Shown here in pieces: positions 37,751 through 46,945 of a DNA stretch of 64,000 nucleotides. Position numbers and translations under genes: made by a program. The notes below the pieces were generated by a model. It saw only the letters and a program-made list of their open reading frames with translations, made no database searches and had not been told where the DNA came from. The stretch's first letter is position 1, and every line of letters starts with the position of its first letter. Source of the stretch: Aliidiomarina taiwanensis (lineage in GTDB: Bacteria > Pseudomonadota > Gammaproteobacteria > Enterobacterales > Alteromonadaceae); NCBI RefSeq assembly GCF_003987015.1, contig NZ_PIPQ01000003.1, positions 124,001 through 188,000 on the forward strand, given 5' to 3'.

Positions 37751-38608
37751 TCAGTTCAGCCGACGAAGAAATGCGTTTATTTCCTTCGCAACCTGTTCCG
37801 GGTATTCTAAATGCACATGGTGTCCGCCGCTCAGTTCCACCTGCTCAAAATGCGTCAAGGTTCCTGACCATTGCTGTACGGCCCGTGTCAACTCAGGAAA
37901 CCCTTGCTCTCCTCGAATAAGCTGCACAGGACATTGAATACCTGCCATCAAGTCATTGGCTTGCTCCAATGTGAAGCGAAATGGCGAGCCCAGTCGCACC
38001 CGAGGGTCAACCCGCCAACTCCAACCACCTTCCACAGGCATTAAATTGCGCTCGACAATGCCAACAATTTGCGCCGGTGTCACCTGACTTGTTTCCGCTC
38101 GCACCCGAATAATGCGTTCTTTGTCTGGGTATACGGGTGCGCGTTTGCTCGCTAACTCACGTCGCTGCACCAAGGCTTTCTTTAACTTTTCCCGTGTTTC
38201 TTCCGCCTTGAAGGTCAGCATACCAAACCCTTCTATCAGGCTCATGGCAGCAATTCGTTCAGGCATCACACTCGCCACCAACTGGCTAATAAACGCGCCC
38301 ATGCTGTGTCCAATTAAATGCACCTGTTGCCAGTCGTATTGCTCGATAAGGGCAATAATATCTGCTGCCCATTCAATAAAGTAATACGCAGCCCCTGCAG
38401 ATCTGTGGCTCGACAAGCCATGTCCAGGAAAGTCCAGGGCTAATAAAGGGTGCGTGTCTAAGTGTGGCCAAAGAGGCGCAAAACTTGCCGCATTATCCAG
38501 CCAGCCATGTAAGGCCAGGGTAGGTGTTTCTATTTGCTCAAGCGGGGTCGATGTAGAGCTGAAGCCCGCAAGCTCCAGCTCGTTGATGTGAATTGAAATG
38601 GGGATCAT
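37751..38608 (-). CDS. Alpha/beta hydrolase
   Basis: A 285-residue cytoplasmic hydrolase. The nucleophile elbow is IGHSMGAF, the oxyanion region LHGWLDNAASF, the acid probably in LIRGEQG and the catalytic His in SGGHHVHLEYP. This sequence type resembles the MhpC/serine-hydrolase-like (SERHL) group; substrate unknown. It overlaps slp by four bases and precedes fadD, an insertion relative to E. coli, where yeaY directly precedes fadD. Confidence 0.88.
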   Translation of the reverse strand: MIPISIHINELELAGFSSTSTPLEQIETPTLALHGWLDNAASFAPLWPHLDTHPLLALDFPGHGLSSHRSAGAAYYFIEWAADIIALIEQYDWQQVHLIGHSMGAFISQLVASVMPERIAAMSLIEGFGMLTFKAEETREKLKKALVQRRELASKRAPVYPDKERIIRVRAETSQVTPAQIVGIVERNLMPVEGGWSWRVDPRVRLGSPFRFTLEQANDLMAGIQCPVQLIRGEQGFPELTRAVQQWSGTLTHFEQVELSGGHHVHLEYPEQVAKEINAFLRRLN

Positions 38609-39276
38609 TCTTGCTTTAAAGCTCTTTGCGAGCTTCTCAACTCTTCTCGTGAACTCGACATAGGGCGCGGTCTATTGTCCTGCGCCCCTGAGTTAGACTT
38701 ACTGCCGCTGTCTTGGTGACGCACACGGATAGTGCCTGGCATATAAAATGGATGACGATAGTAAGGCGACCCAAAACCGTAGTACATCATGACATCCACT
38801 TGCTGAGTTTCGTCTTGCACCCGCCATAAGTGCACCCCTTTGCTTTCTATCACTGGAAAGTCATAAACAAACTCACCAATTTTGTCGGTTTCCTTGCCCA
38901 CATAGGTGCCATACACAGTGACTGAACGACCCGCAGTAAACACATCTGGGTCCACAAATCCATTCACCCGAATGCGGAACCGGCCTGCGCTTTGTTCATT
39001 GACCACAGGGCGGCCCGAGCCTTTTAAGGCCATTTGCACCACCTCAATGGTGGACGTGGTTTCCGTATTGGTCACCTCAGCCACGACTCCTCCCCAACGG
39101 GCAAGCTGCCCAACACCTTGTTCTTCGGTATTGATTGCTTGGGTAAAGGGTAGTAATGCAGCAGCGTCGTCAGCGCGAATATTTTCAGGCATTCGGCTTG
39201 CGCACGCGCTCAGCGTTAAGCCCGCTAAAGCAACAAGCACGACCCGTAAAAAAGAGTATTTTACATTGGAGAACAT
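38605..39276 (-). CDS. Slp/YeaY family outer membrane lipoprotein
   Basis: A 223-residue lipoprotein: signal peptide with lipobox LSAC (Cys at about residue 24), followed by the Slp domain (FTQAINTEEQGVGQLARWGG and GSPYYRHPFYMPG). Asp is not at position +2 after the Cys, consistent with outer-membrane sorting. The C-terminal 40 residues are Ser/Arg/Gln-rich and probably disordered. The tsaB-yeaY-fadD order matches E. coli. Function of Slp proteins is not well defined (starvation and acid-stress associated). Confidence 0.9.
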   Translation of the reverse strand: MFSNVKYSFLRVVLVALAGLTLSACASRMPENIRADDAAALLPFTQAINTEEQGVGQLARWGGVVAEVTNTETTSTIEVVQMALKGSGRPVVNEQSAGRFRIRVNGFVDPDVFTAGRSVTVYGTYVGKETDKIGEFVYDFPVIESKGVHLWRVQDETQQVDVMMYYGFGSPYYRHPFYMPGTIRVRHQDSGSKSNSGAQDNRPRPMSSSREELRSSQRALKQE

Positions 39277-39289
39277 GGTGTTACCTCCG

Positions 39290-40003
39290 TCATTCGTTTC
39301 CCCGACCCGGCAGTTTCTGCCAAGTCACTTCATTTCGTACATAATGCACTTCGAAGGCTTCAGCAGCAACCGCTTTACCTTCCCTAAACATGGCGGCACC
39401 TAACACCAGCATATCCTCTGCATGGGGTAAACGCACCTCCGTTTGCTGAACCTGTACGCCCTCTTGGCTGAGTTTTTCTAGCAAGTCTGGGTATGCAGCA
39501 AACCCTGTGCCTACCGCATGCCAAACTCTCTCCGTTTGCTCTTCTTGGTGAGGCAAGGTCACTGCTTGGGGGGCCGCCACCTGCTCTTCCGTTACCGGCT
39601 GCATCACACCGCCGACATTTCTATAGTAAGCATAGTAAACCTCGCCCATGCGTGCATCTATGGCCGCTAGTACGGCTTCAGCACCCAGCAGGCGGTGGGC
39701 TTGTTGGGCCATGGCTTGCAAGCTCGACACCCCGACCACTGGCAGGTTTTGACTAAAAGCCAAGCCTTGGCCAATGCCTGCGGCAATTCGAACCCCAGTA
39801 AAGCTGCCAGGGCCTCGGCCTATCACTAAGCCGTCTAAGTCTGCTAACGACATGTCCGCTTCGGCCAGTACTTCTTGCACAAAAGGAAGAATAAGCTGCG
39901 CATGTTGTCGGGGGGCTTCTTCACCCCGCACCACAGGCTCCGCTTTTGTATTCACCGCTGCAGAGCAAAACTCCGTTGCTGTGTCTAATGCTAATAATCG
40001 CAA
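39290..40003 (-). CDS. tsaB: tRNA threonylcarbamoyladenosine biosynthesis protein TsaB
   Basis: A 237-residue ASKHA-fold protein that scaffolds TsaD and TsaE in making t6A37 of ANN-decoding tRNAs. The N-terminal LALDTATEFCSAAV and GLVIGRGPGSFTGVRIAAGIGQGLA segments are diagnostic. It sits between yoaA and slp as in E. coli. Confidence 0.95.
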   Translation of the reverse strand: MRLLALDTATEFCSAAVNTKAEPVVRGEEAPRQHAQLILPFVQEVLAEADMSLADLDGLVIGRGPGSFTGVRIAAGIGQGLAFSQNLPVVGVSSLQAMAQQAHRLLGAEAVLAAIDARMGEVYYAYYRNVGGVMQPVTEEQVAAPQAVTLPHQEEQTERVWHAVGTGFAAYPDLLEKLSQEGVQVQQTEVRLPHAEDMLVLGAAMFREGKAVAAEAFEVHYVRNEVTWQKLPGRGNE

Positions 40004-40054
40004 GAAAAACCTCTCAAAATGAGTACTTATACTTAGGGGCTATTGTACCAGACT

Positions 40055-41974
40055 TTATGCTTCCGGCTCACGGCCTAAAAACGCCAATGCCTTACCCAAG
40101 GAGCGCGTTCGCCCCATGGGAGGCAAGCTTGCTAAAAACAATTTGCCGTAGTGGCGGGTCACTAGTCGGTTATCACAAATAATCAGCACTCCTTCGTCGT
40201 TTACCGAACGTACAAGCCGACCGGCCCCTTGTTTCATAGCTAAAATAGCTTGTGGCAACTGCACTTCTGCAAACGGGTCTCTACCTCGCTTACGGCAGTC
40301 TTCCACCTGTGCTTGCAATAAAGGGTCGTCAGGCGAGGCAAAGGGCAATTTGTCAATCAGCACACAACGTAACGCGCTTCCGGCCACATCCACCCCCTCC
40401 CAAAAAGAGCTGGTACCCAATAACACAGCGTCCCCGGCCTCGGTGAAAGCCTCCATCAGCTCACGCTTCGACGTGGTGCCTTGCACCAACAAGGGCCGTT
40501 CTATCCGGTCTGCCAGTCGTTTCGCTACTGCCTGCAGCATGCGGTGGCTGGTAAACAGAATGAAACTACCACCATAGTTATGCTCCGCTATTTGTAAGGT
40601 TATTTCTGTCAGCGTTTCCACCATGCTGCGCTCGTGGGGCTCAGGCAGATAACGTGGTAAACACAACAGCGCTTGCTCTGCGAAGTTAAAAGGGCTTTCC
40701 AACTGCAGGGTTTGTGGGCTTTCTAAGCCTAAACGTTGATTAAAGTAATCAAAACGGTTGTTCACCGTTAAGGTGGCCGAGGTGAATACCCAACGTGCTT
40801 CCTGCTCTGCCATGGCTCGGCTAAAGGGCTCTGCCACCGAAAGAGGAGTGCGATGAAAACTGACATGGTAGCGGGTACTTTCATACCAAAAACTATAGCC
40901 CGTGCGTTCCACCGACAATACGTCTTCGAAGCGTTTTACAATCAACTCCAAGCGCTCAATAATATTGTCTAAACCTTTGTCGCGGCCCACATGGGTATTA
41001 CAAATACGCAATAGGTTGTCTAATTTTTCCTGCAACTCCGACACACTGTTCGTCACTTTGTCGCTGTCTAACGCCTGACGCAAGTTGCCTCGCTCTGGGT
41101 CTATATTAAACTGAAGCCGCAGGTCTTTGGCGGTGCGCTCTACCTGCTGTGCCATTTGCGACATGGCGCGGGCATCCTTAAGCGCCGTCATATACACAGC
41201 TTCTATGTCTTTACATAACTCCGTTACCTGCCGGGTCGACACTGTGTCACTAAAATACTGGCTGGCAATTTCTGGCAACTGGTGCGCTTCATCAAACACC
41301 ACCAAATCGGCTTCCGGAATAAGTTCACCAAAGCCTGTGTCCTTCAGCACCAAGTCGGCACAAAATAAATGATGGTTCACCACCACCACGTCCGCTTCTA
41401 ATGCCGCTTTGCGCGCATGCACCAAATGGCATTCGTCATAATGAGGACAGTCTCGACCTAAGCAGTTGTCTTGTGTACTGGTCACAAAGGGAAGAATGGC
41501 AGCCCCTTCAGGCAAGGCTGACAATTCACCTATATCACCGGTTTTGGTTTCATTGGCCCACATTCGCACGACTTTTAATTGCTTCATGGCGTCTTGGCTG
41601 CCACCTTGCGGATGGGCGCTAAACTGGGCTAAGCGCTGTATACATAAGTAGTTAGAACGACCTTTTAACAGAGTCACTACTTTTTCTGGCCCCAACACTT
41701 CACGTAGCCGCGGCATGTCTCTATGATAGAGCTGCTCTTGCAGATTACGGGTTCCCGTTGACAGTATGACTTTACCGGTGCCCAGCAAGGCCGGGGCTAC
41801 ATAGGCAAAGGTTTTACCTGTGCCGGTTTCAGCTTCAACCACCAGCTGATCCCCTGCTTTTTTCAGCCCCTGAATGGCCGTCGCCATTTGCAGCTGAGCA
41901 TCGCGGGGTTGAAAGTCAGGTAGTGCTTTACTTAGCGCGCCATCGGCGCGAAAAACATCAGATATACGGCTCAT
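40055..41974 (-). CDS. yoaA: ATP-dependent helicase YoaA (DinG/XPD-like)
   Basis: A 639-residue superfamily 2 helicase. Walker A is EAETGTGKTFAYV, motif II VVFDEAHQL, and motif VI QGAGRLVRS. An Fe-S cluster is expected from four cysteines between motifs Ia and II (NYLCIQRL and NCLGRDCPHYDEC). YoaA works with the clamp-loader chi subunit in DNA damage tolerance in E. coli. It heads the minus-strand run through tsaB and fadD. Confidence 0.94.
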   Translation of the reverse strand: MSRISDVFRADGALSKALPDFQPRDAQLQMATAIQGLKKAGDQLVVEAETGTGKTFAYVAPALLGTGKVILSTGTRNLQEQLYHRDMPRLREVLGPEKVVTLLKGRSNYLCIQRLAQFSAHPQGGSQDAMKQLKVVRMWANETKTGDIGELSALPEGAAILPFVTSTQDNCLGRDCPHYDECHLVHARKAALEADVVVVNHHLFCADLVLKDTGFGELIPEADLVVFDEAHQLPEIASQYFSDTVSTRQVTELCKDIEAVYMTALKDARAMSQMAQQVERTAKDLRLQFNIDPERGNLRQALDSDKVTNSVSELQEKLDNLLRICNTHVGRDKGLDNIIERLELIVKRFEDVLSVERTGYSFWYESTRYHVSFHRTPLSVAEPFSRAMAEQEARWVFTSATLTVNNRFDYFNQRLGLESPQTLQLESPFNFAEQALLCLPRYLPEPHERSMVETLTEITLQIAEHNYGGSFILFTSHRMLQAVAKRLADRIERPLLVQGTTSKRELMEAFTEAGDAVLLGTSSFWEGVDVAGSALRCVLIDKLPFASPDDPLLQAQVEDCRKRGRDPFAEVQLPQAILAMKQGAGRLVRSVNDEGVLIICDNRLVTRHYGKLFLASLPPMGRTRSLGKALAFLGREPEA

Positions 41975-42033
41975 AAAACAAATGTGTTAGGCTTAGGGCT
42001 CTCAAATTAAAAATGACATATAGGGTTACACGC

Positions 42034-44013
42034 ATGGTCCGTTGCTGCAAGCAACTCCGCTTCGCATTATTACTTCTTTTTGTCAGTTATGTCGTCGGCT
42101 TTCAGGCGCAAGCCATTGAAGCGAACAACATTTCCGACGACGAGCTACGCGCAGGCTATCTAACGGCTGTGATGCGCTATATCACGTGGCCAGACGAACC
42201 CGAGCGCCAGCAGCTCGTTATTGGTACTTTAAATGCGGGCTCCGTCAATGCGGCACTGCAAAGCACACCGTTACCTCGTATCCGTGGTATGCAAGTGCAA
42301 CTGCGCGAAATTCACCGCATTACCCAGGTGGCTGAAGTAGACGTGCTCTATGTGGGCTCCCGCGCCGCTTCTCAGTTGCGCACCCTCGACCCCATTGCCC
42401 GCAATCATAATATTCTGCTTGTAACCGAAGGCGTTGTGGGCCGTGAAGAAGTCATGATCAACCTTATTTCTTCGCGCCAAAGTCGCTTTAGCTTTCAAGT
42501 CAATACCGACAAAATTCAAGACGCTGGCTTAGCGCCTTCAGAAAACCTTATTCGCATTAGTGGCCTAGAACTTGAAATGGTCGTTGCCTATCGCCGCAAA
42601 CAACAAGAGTTACAACAGGTCCGCGCCCAACTAACAGAGCTTGAGCAAGCCCTGCATAGCAATGAGCAGCGCCAAAACTCGTTGCAAGAGCGAGTTGCCA
42701 TGCTGGAAGCAGGCATTGAAGAGCGCGACTCCGTGCTACGGGCCCAAGCGGGCTCTTTAGAAGACAAGCAGCAGGTGATGGACTCGCAACAAACCACCTT
42801 GAACCGATTACTGCAAGAACTCGATGAGCAACGCATGCGGCTTTTCTCGCGGGAAGAGCAGCTGGCCATTATTCAACGCAACCTTGCCAATGCTGAACGT
42901 GCCCTTGCCGCCCACCAGGCTGAACTCGAGTATAAAGAGCGTCAGTTACAAGAAAAGCAACTTGAGAGTGACGCTTTAGCCGAGCGGATCGCTATTAACC
43001 GCAGTACGCTTGCCACACAGCAACAAGTATTACGCGACCAGCGAGCCGCTATTGCAGAACAGGTGTCCTTATTAGAAAGCCGCGAAGAAACCATTAACAA
43101 GCAACGTGAGCTGCTGATGTATGTGGGCATTGGCTTTTTTATTGCCCTCATCTTCGCCTTGCTCAGTATTTTGCTTTATTACAATAAACGCAAAACAGCT
43201 GCACAGCTTATGCAGGCCCTCGACGAGCTACACGACGCCCAGGACAAACTCGTTGAGGCTGAAAAAATGGCCGCCTTAGGTAACCTGGTCGCGGGTGTCG
43301 CTCATGAGGTCAATACACCTCTTGGCGTAGCACTGACAGCCACCACCATGCTGAACGACGGTCGCCAGCAGCTTGTTAGCACCATAGAGCAAGGCAAGCT
43401 AAGTAAGTCACAGCTCGACAAGTTTTTAACCAAAGCGGCCGAGTCCTTGCAACTGACCGAGCGGAATTTGGAACGGGTCGCGCGCCTTATTAGCAACTTC
43501 AAACAAGTTGCCGTGGAGCAAATGGTCACCGAGCGACGGGAAATAAACCTAGAAGAATACTTAGAAGAAGTGATGTCCACTTTATCCATTGAGCTACGCC
43601 GCGTAGGGGTTACTTATACCATTGAAAGTGACCCAAACATTACCATGCTCACCACGCCGGGGGCCATGGCGCAAATTTTTACCAACTTAACCACCAACGC
43701 CATACGCCACGCTTTCGATGGCCAAGGCGGTACCCTCACCATACGGGCTAAAAAAGCGCCGGGCGACAATATTCATATTGAATTTTGTGACGATGGGACA
43801 GGTATGGATGAAGAGGTACTTGGTAAACTATTCGACCCCTTCTTTACCACGCGCCGTAATGACGGCGGCACAGGCTTAGGAATGTCGATTGTGTACAACT
43901 TGGTGCGACAAAAACTACATGGCGACATTCACGTAAGCAGTGAACCTAACAAAGGCACCTGTTTTACCTTAGATATGCCGCGCGTAACACACCCCGTGGC
44001 TGCCACACAGTAG
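42034..44013 (+). CDS. Sensor histidine kinase with periplasmic YfiR-type domain and long coiled coil
   Basis: A 659-residue membrane kinase with unusual layout: signal peptide/anchor (1-27), a YfiR/HmsC-like DUF4154 domain (about 33-185, with YLTAVMRYITWP and RIRGMQVQLREI), a very long coiled coil (about 190-360), one transmembrane helix (about 363-383), then a HisKA domain with His424 in VAHEVNTPLG and an HATPase with NAIRHAF, DDGTGMD and GGTGLGMSIV. ATG 42034 has AGGG upstream; 42013 in frame is possible. No response regulator is adjacent. YfiR domains normally inhibit a diguanylate cyclase, so here that input seems joined to phosphorelay; signal and target are unknown. Confidence 0.88.
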   Translation: MVRCCKQLRFALLLLFVSYVVGFQAQAIEANNISDDELRAGYLTAVMRYITWPDEPERQQLVIGTLNAGSVNAALQSTPLPRIRGMQVQLREIHRITQVAEVDVLYVGSRAASQLRTLDPIARNHNILLVTEGVVGREEVMINLISSRQSRFSFQVNTDKIQDAGLAPSENLIRISGLELEMVVAYRRKQQELQQVRAQLTELEQALHSNEQRQNSLQERVAMLEAGIEERDSVLRAQAGSLEDKQQVMDSQQTTLNRLLQELDEQRMRLFSREEQLAIIQRNLANAERALAAHQAELEYKERQLQEKQLESDALAERIAINRSTLATQQQVLRDQRAAIAEQVSLLESREETINKQRELLMYVGIGFFIALIFALLSILLYYNKRKTAAQLMQALDELHDAQDKLVEAEKMAALGNLVAGVAHEVNTPLGVALTATTMLNDGRQQLVSTIEQGKLSKSQLDKFLTKAAESLQLTERNLERVARLISNFKQVAVEQMVTERREINLEEYLEEVMSTLSIELRRVGVTYTIESDPNITMLTTPGAMAQIFTNLTTNAIRHAFDGQGGTLTIRAKKAPGDNIHIEFCDDGTGMDEEVLGKLFDPFFTTRRNDGGTGLGMSIVYNLVRQKLHGDIHVSSEPNKGTCFTLDMPRVTHPVAATQ

Positions 44014-44028
44014 CCACAACCCGCGTTG

Positions 44029-44331
44029 CTACGCGTAGGTGTCTAAGTTGCGTCCTTTGTTGCTCGCGCCTTCTATGCCTGTGTCTGTTTCGTCGGGGCT
44101 TTCTTTCTCGGCGCTCTGCTGTTGCCCTTGCTGTCGCTTTTTTCGCTGCTCTTGCTGCTTGCGCTGACGCTCTTCTATACGGGCTTGTTGAGTATCATCA
44201 TTGGCCTCATCGCCCGCCACGCCTTTTATTTTTTGTTTCTTCTGCAACTGACTCACACGATCCAAGCCGCTTTCCACCGCAACTGTGGTGTTACGAGGCA
44301 ACAAAGGGAAGATGAGATCTTCACTGGCCAT
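44029..44331 (-). CDS. Hypothetical charged, Gln-rich protein
   Basis: A 100-residue protein with no signal peptide or membrane segment. The N-terminal 30 residues (LIFPLLPRNTTVAVESGLDRV) look ordered; the middle is an Arg/Lys/Gln/Glu-rich helix (RIEERQRKQQEQRKKRQQGQ) and the end is polar. AAAGGAG precedes the ATG at a good distance, which supports translation. It converges with the kinase gene, 15 bases apart. I do not recognise a family. Confidence 0.65.
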   Translation of the reverse strand: MASEDLIFPLLPRNTTVAVESGLDRVSQLQKKQKIKGVAGDEANDDTQQARIEERQRKQQEQRKKRQQGQQQSAEKESPDETDTGIEGASNKGRNLDTYA

Positions 44332-44436
44332 GGGGCGCTCCTTTTCTCAGTTATATAAATAAGTTTACCTTATATCGGCCGTTCTGGCGAAAAAACAAGC
44401 AGCAAGCGCTTTTTGCCATTTTCTTTTTGATTTTTC

Positions 44437-44466
44437 TTTACAGACTGAATTTGCTTCTGCTAGCAT
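44437..44466 (+). promoter_or_regulatory. Promoter of the histidine operon
   Basis: TTTACA (44437-44442) and TAGCAT (44461-44466) are spaced by 18 bases, about 40 bases before the hisL ATG. The match is moderate, but the position is right for the leader transcript. Confidence 0.6.
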
Positions 44467-44507
44467 CTATACAACTTAATGAAGTTGTTTGAAATAAGAG
44501 AGCCCAC

Positions 44508-44576
44508 ATGCAGCCGATAAATATCAGTCAGCGACATCATCACCGCCATACTCATGTGCGGTCACTTCTTATTTAA
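44508..44576 (+). CDS. hisL: his operon leader peptide
   Basis: A 22-codon reading frame whose centre reads HHHRHTH: five His in seven codons, the hallmark of a his attenuator. Ribosome stalling at these codons when His-tRNA is scarce should favour the antiterminator fold over the terminator at 44639. AGAGAG before the ATG may serve as ribosome site. It stops 117 bases before hisG. Confidence 0.93.
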   Translation: MQPINISQRHHHRHTHVRSLLI

Positions 44577-44600
44577 CGGCGAAATTTAACCACATAATAA

Positions 44601-44622
44601 GGTACCGCACAGCCGCGGTACC
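44601..44622 (+). promoter_or_regulatory. Leader RNA hairpin of the his attenuator
   Basis: Perfect eight-base arms GGTACCGC/GCGGTACC with a six-base loop lie between hisL and the terminator. This is a likely component of the alternative-pairing switch. Confidence 0.65.
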
Positions 44623-44638
44623 TTCCTTGCATACAGTC

Positions 44639-44674
44639 AGCCCCGGGAAGGTTTCCTTCTCGGGGCTTTTTTTT
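44639..44674 (+). terminator. Attenuator terminator of the his operon
   Basis: A long hairpin, AGCCCCG and GAAGG pairing with CCTTC and CGGGGCT around a TTT loop, ends in eight T. It lies 63 bases after the hisL stop and 19 bases before hisG, exactly where a his attenuator should be. Confidence 0.93.
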
Positions 44675-44692
44675 GCCAACAGGACATATTTT

Positions 44693-45592
44693 ATGACAGA
44701 ACCAACACGCCTCACTCTCGCTATACAAAAGTCGGGTCGACTCAGCAAAGAAAGTATTCACTTGCTAAAAGCTTGTGGCATTCAGTTTCAGTTGCATGAA
44801 CAGCGCCTCATTGCACACAGCACCAGTTACCCTATCGACTTACTGCGTGTACGCGACGACGATATCCCTGGGCTGGTTATGGACGGTGTGGTTGACTTAG
44901 GCATTGTCGGTGAAAACGTGTTGGAAGAAGCCCGGCTCGAACGTCAGCAAGAACAAAGAGCCGCCAGCTTCACTGCCCTGCGCCAGCTCGACTTTGGCTA
45001 TTGCCGACTTAGCTTAGCTGTGCCAAACGAGTTCGACTACCAAGGTGTGCAAAGCCTCAACAATAAAAAAATTGCCACCACCTACCCCCGTCTTACGGAA
45101 GCCTTTTTACGCCAGCAAGGCGTAACGGCACAAACCGTGATGCTGACAGGCTCCGTAGAAGTTGCCCCCCGAGCCGGCTTAGCCGACGCCATTTGTGATT
45201 TAGTTTCAACCGGGGCCACCTTAGAAGCGAACGGGCTGAGTGAACAAGACGTTATTTTTCGCTCCCAGGTTAAGCTCATTCAAAGTCAAACCCCGTTGCC
45301 AGAAGCCAAGCAGTCTCTGATTAACAAACTCCTCGACCGGCTCGATGGGGTGCAGCTGGCCAAGGAAAGCAAATACATTATGCTGCACGCACCCACCAAA
45401 GAAGTACAACGAGTGGCCAGTATACTCCCAGGCGCCGAGCGTCCTACGGTACTCCCCCTCAGTTACACGGACGAGCAAGTGGCTATGCACGTGGTCAGCA
45501 CGGAAAATTTATTTTGGGAAACCATGGAACAACTAAAAACTCTCGGCTGCAGTTCCATTCTCGTAATGCCCATTGAAAAAATGATGCGCTAA
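44693..45592 (+). CDS. hisG: ATP phosphoribosyltransferase, long form
   Basis: A 299-residue enzyme that starts histidine synthesis by joining ATP and PRPP. The N-terminal [30 protein letters not shown] and [14 protein letters not shown] motifs are present, and the C-terminal ACT-like domain (about 225-299) for histidine feedback marks the HisZ-independent long form. ATG 44693 ([10 protein letters not shown]) has AGGA upstream; the open frame back to 44627 crosses the terminator and is not used. Confidence 0.96.
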   Translation: MTEPTRLTLAIQKSGRLSKESIHLLKACGIQFQLHEQRLIAHSTSYPIDLLRVRDDDIPGLVMDGVVDLGIVGENVLEEARLERQQEQRAASFTALRQLDFGYCRLSLAVPNEFDYQGVQSLNNKKIATTYPRLTEAFLRQQGVTAQTVMLTGSVEVAPRAGLADAICDLVSTGATLEANGLSEQDVIFRSQVKLIQSQTPLPEAKQSLINKLLDRLDGVQLAKESKYIMLHAPTKEVQRVASILPGAERPTVLPLSYTDEQVAMHVVSTENLFWETMEQLKTLGCSSILVMPIEKMMR

Positions 45593-45601
45593 GGACCCCT
45601 T

Positions 45602-46945
45602 ATGAGTTATTCAATACCCACGTCTGTTCGCTGGAGCCAGCTTAACGCAAAGCAGCAGCAAAACTTGCTGCAACGGCCCGTGCTCACAACAGACACACGC
45701 TTACAAGCGGCGGTCGCTGACATTTTGGCCACAGTCCGTTGCCAAGGTGACGAAGCAGTGCAAGCCTATAGCCAAGCCTTCGACGGCATGCCAAGTCGCT
45801 TGCTCACCATCACCGCAGACCTTTCTGCTGGGCTCAATGCCCAAGTGAAAAAGGCCATCGACACAGCCTATGCCAATATCCGCCGTTTCCACCAACAGCA
45901 GCAGCCCAGCAATATACAGGTGGAAACCAGCCCTGGCGTACAATGCCAACTCAACTACACCCCGTTTGAGTCCGTCGGTTTGTATATTCCAGGTGGTAGC
46001 GCCGTGCTGCCCAGCACAGTGCTGATGTTAGGGGTTCCTGCACAACTTGCCGGTTGTCAGCAGGTGCTGCTTGCCACGCCGCCCAACCGTCATGGCGACG
46101 TGTCCCCTGCGGTGGCCTATGCTGCACAAAAATGCGGTATCCAACAGGTATTACTAGCAGGCGGTGCACAAGCCATCGCCGCTTTCGCTTACGGCACGGA
46201 AAGTGTTCCCGCCGTACACAAGATATTTGGCCCTGGCAATGCCTATGTCACAGCCGCAAAACAACAAGTGAGCCAACAGTTCGGTGGCCCCGCCTTCGAC
46301 ATGCCAGCAGGCCCTAGTGAACTGCTGGTGGTGGCCGACAGCAGCGCCGAACCCGACTTTATTGCAGCCGATCTGCTGTCCCAAGCAGAGCATGGCCCCG
46401 ACTCACAAGTTCTCTGTGTGTCGCCCTCGCGTTCCTTGCTCCAAGCCGTAGAGAAAGCGTTACAACAGCAAGTGACCAGCCTGCCTCGACACGACATTGC
46501 ATTGCAGGCGCTTTCCCAAAGCCGACTGATCGAAACCGACAGTTTGGCCCAAGCCTATGCCATTAGCCAAAACTACGCCCCTGAACACCTCAGTGTGCAA
46601 GTTGCCCCTGAACGCGAGGCTGAGGCCCTGCAACATCTCACCCGAGCGGGCTCCATTTTTGTGGGCCACTACACGCCCGAGTCGGGGGGAGACTACGCCA
46701 CAGGCACCAACCATGTACTGCCCACATATGGCTTTGCCAAAAACTACAGCAGCTTAGGTTTACTCGACTTTTATCGCCGCTTCACAGTGCAGCGCATCAG
46801 CCCGCAAGGGCTCGCCGAGCTAGGTGGCACCATTCAGTGCTTAGCCCAGCTTGAAGGATTAGAAGCCCATGCCCGTGCTGTTAGCCTGCGCCTCCAAAGT
46901 GAACGCTTCCGCACCGACAGCACCTTAACAGGAGTTTCTTCATGA
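45602..46945 (+). CDS. hisD: Histidinol dehydrogenase
   Basis: A 447-residue zinc enzyme that oxidises histidinol to histidine in two NAD-dependent steps. Conserved stretches include GLYIPGGSAVLPSTVLML, KIFGPGNAYVTAAK and the catalytic-base/zinc region YAPEHLSVQV with GHYTPESGGDYATGTNHVLPT. It is nine bases after hisG and overlaps hisC by four bases. Confidence 0.97.
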   Translation: MSYSIPTSVRWSQLNAKQQQNLLQRPVLTTDTRLQAAVADILATVRCQGDEAVQAYSQAFDGMPSRLLTITADLSAGLNAQVKKAIDTAYANIRRFHQQQQPSNIQVETSPGVQCQLNYTPFESVGLYIPGGSAVLPSTVLMLGVPAQLAGCQQVLLATPPNRHGDVSPAVAYAAQKCGIQQVLLAGGAQAIAAFAYGTESVPAVHKIFGPGNAYVTAAKQQVSQQFGGPAFDMPAGPSELLVVADSSAEPDFIAADLLSQAEHGPDSQVLCVSPSRSLLQAVEKALQQQVTSLPRHDIALQALSQSRLIETDSLAQAYAISQNYAPEHLSVQVAPEREAEALQHLTRAGSIFVGHYTPESGGDYATGTNHVLPTYGFAKNYSSLGLLDFYRRFTVQRISPQGLAELGGTIQCLAQLEGLEAHARAVSLRLQSERFRTDSTLTGVSS

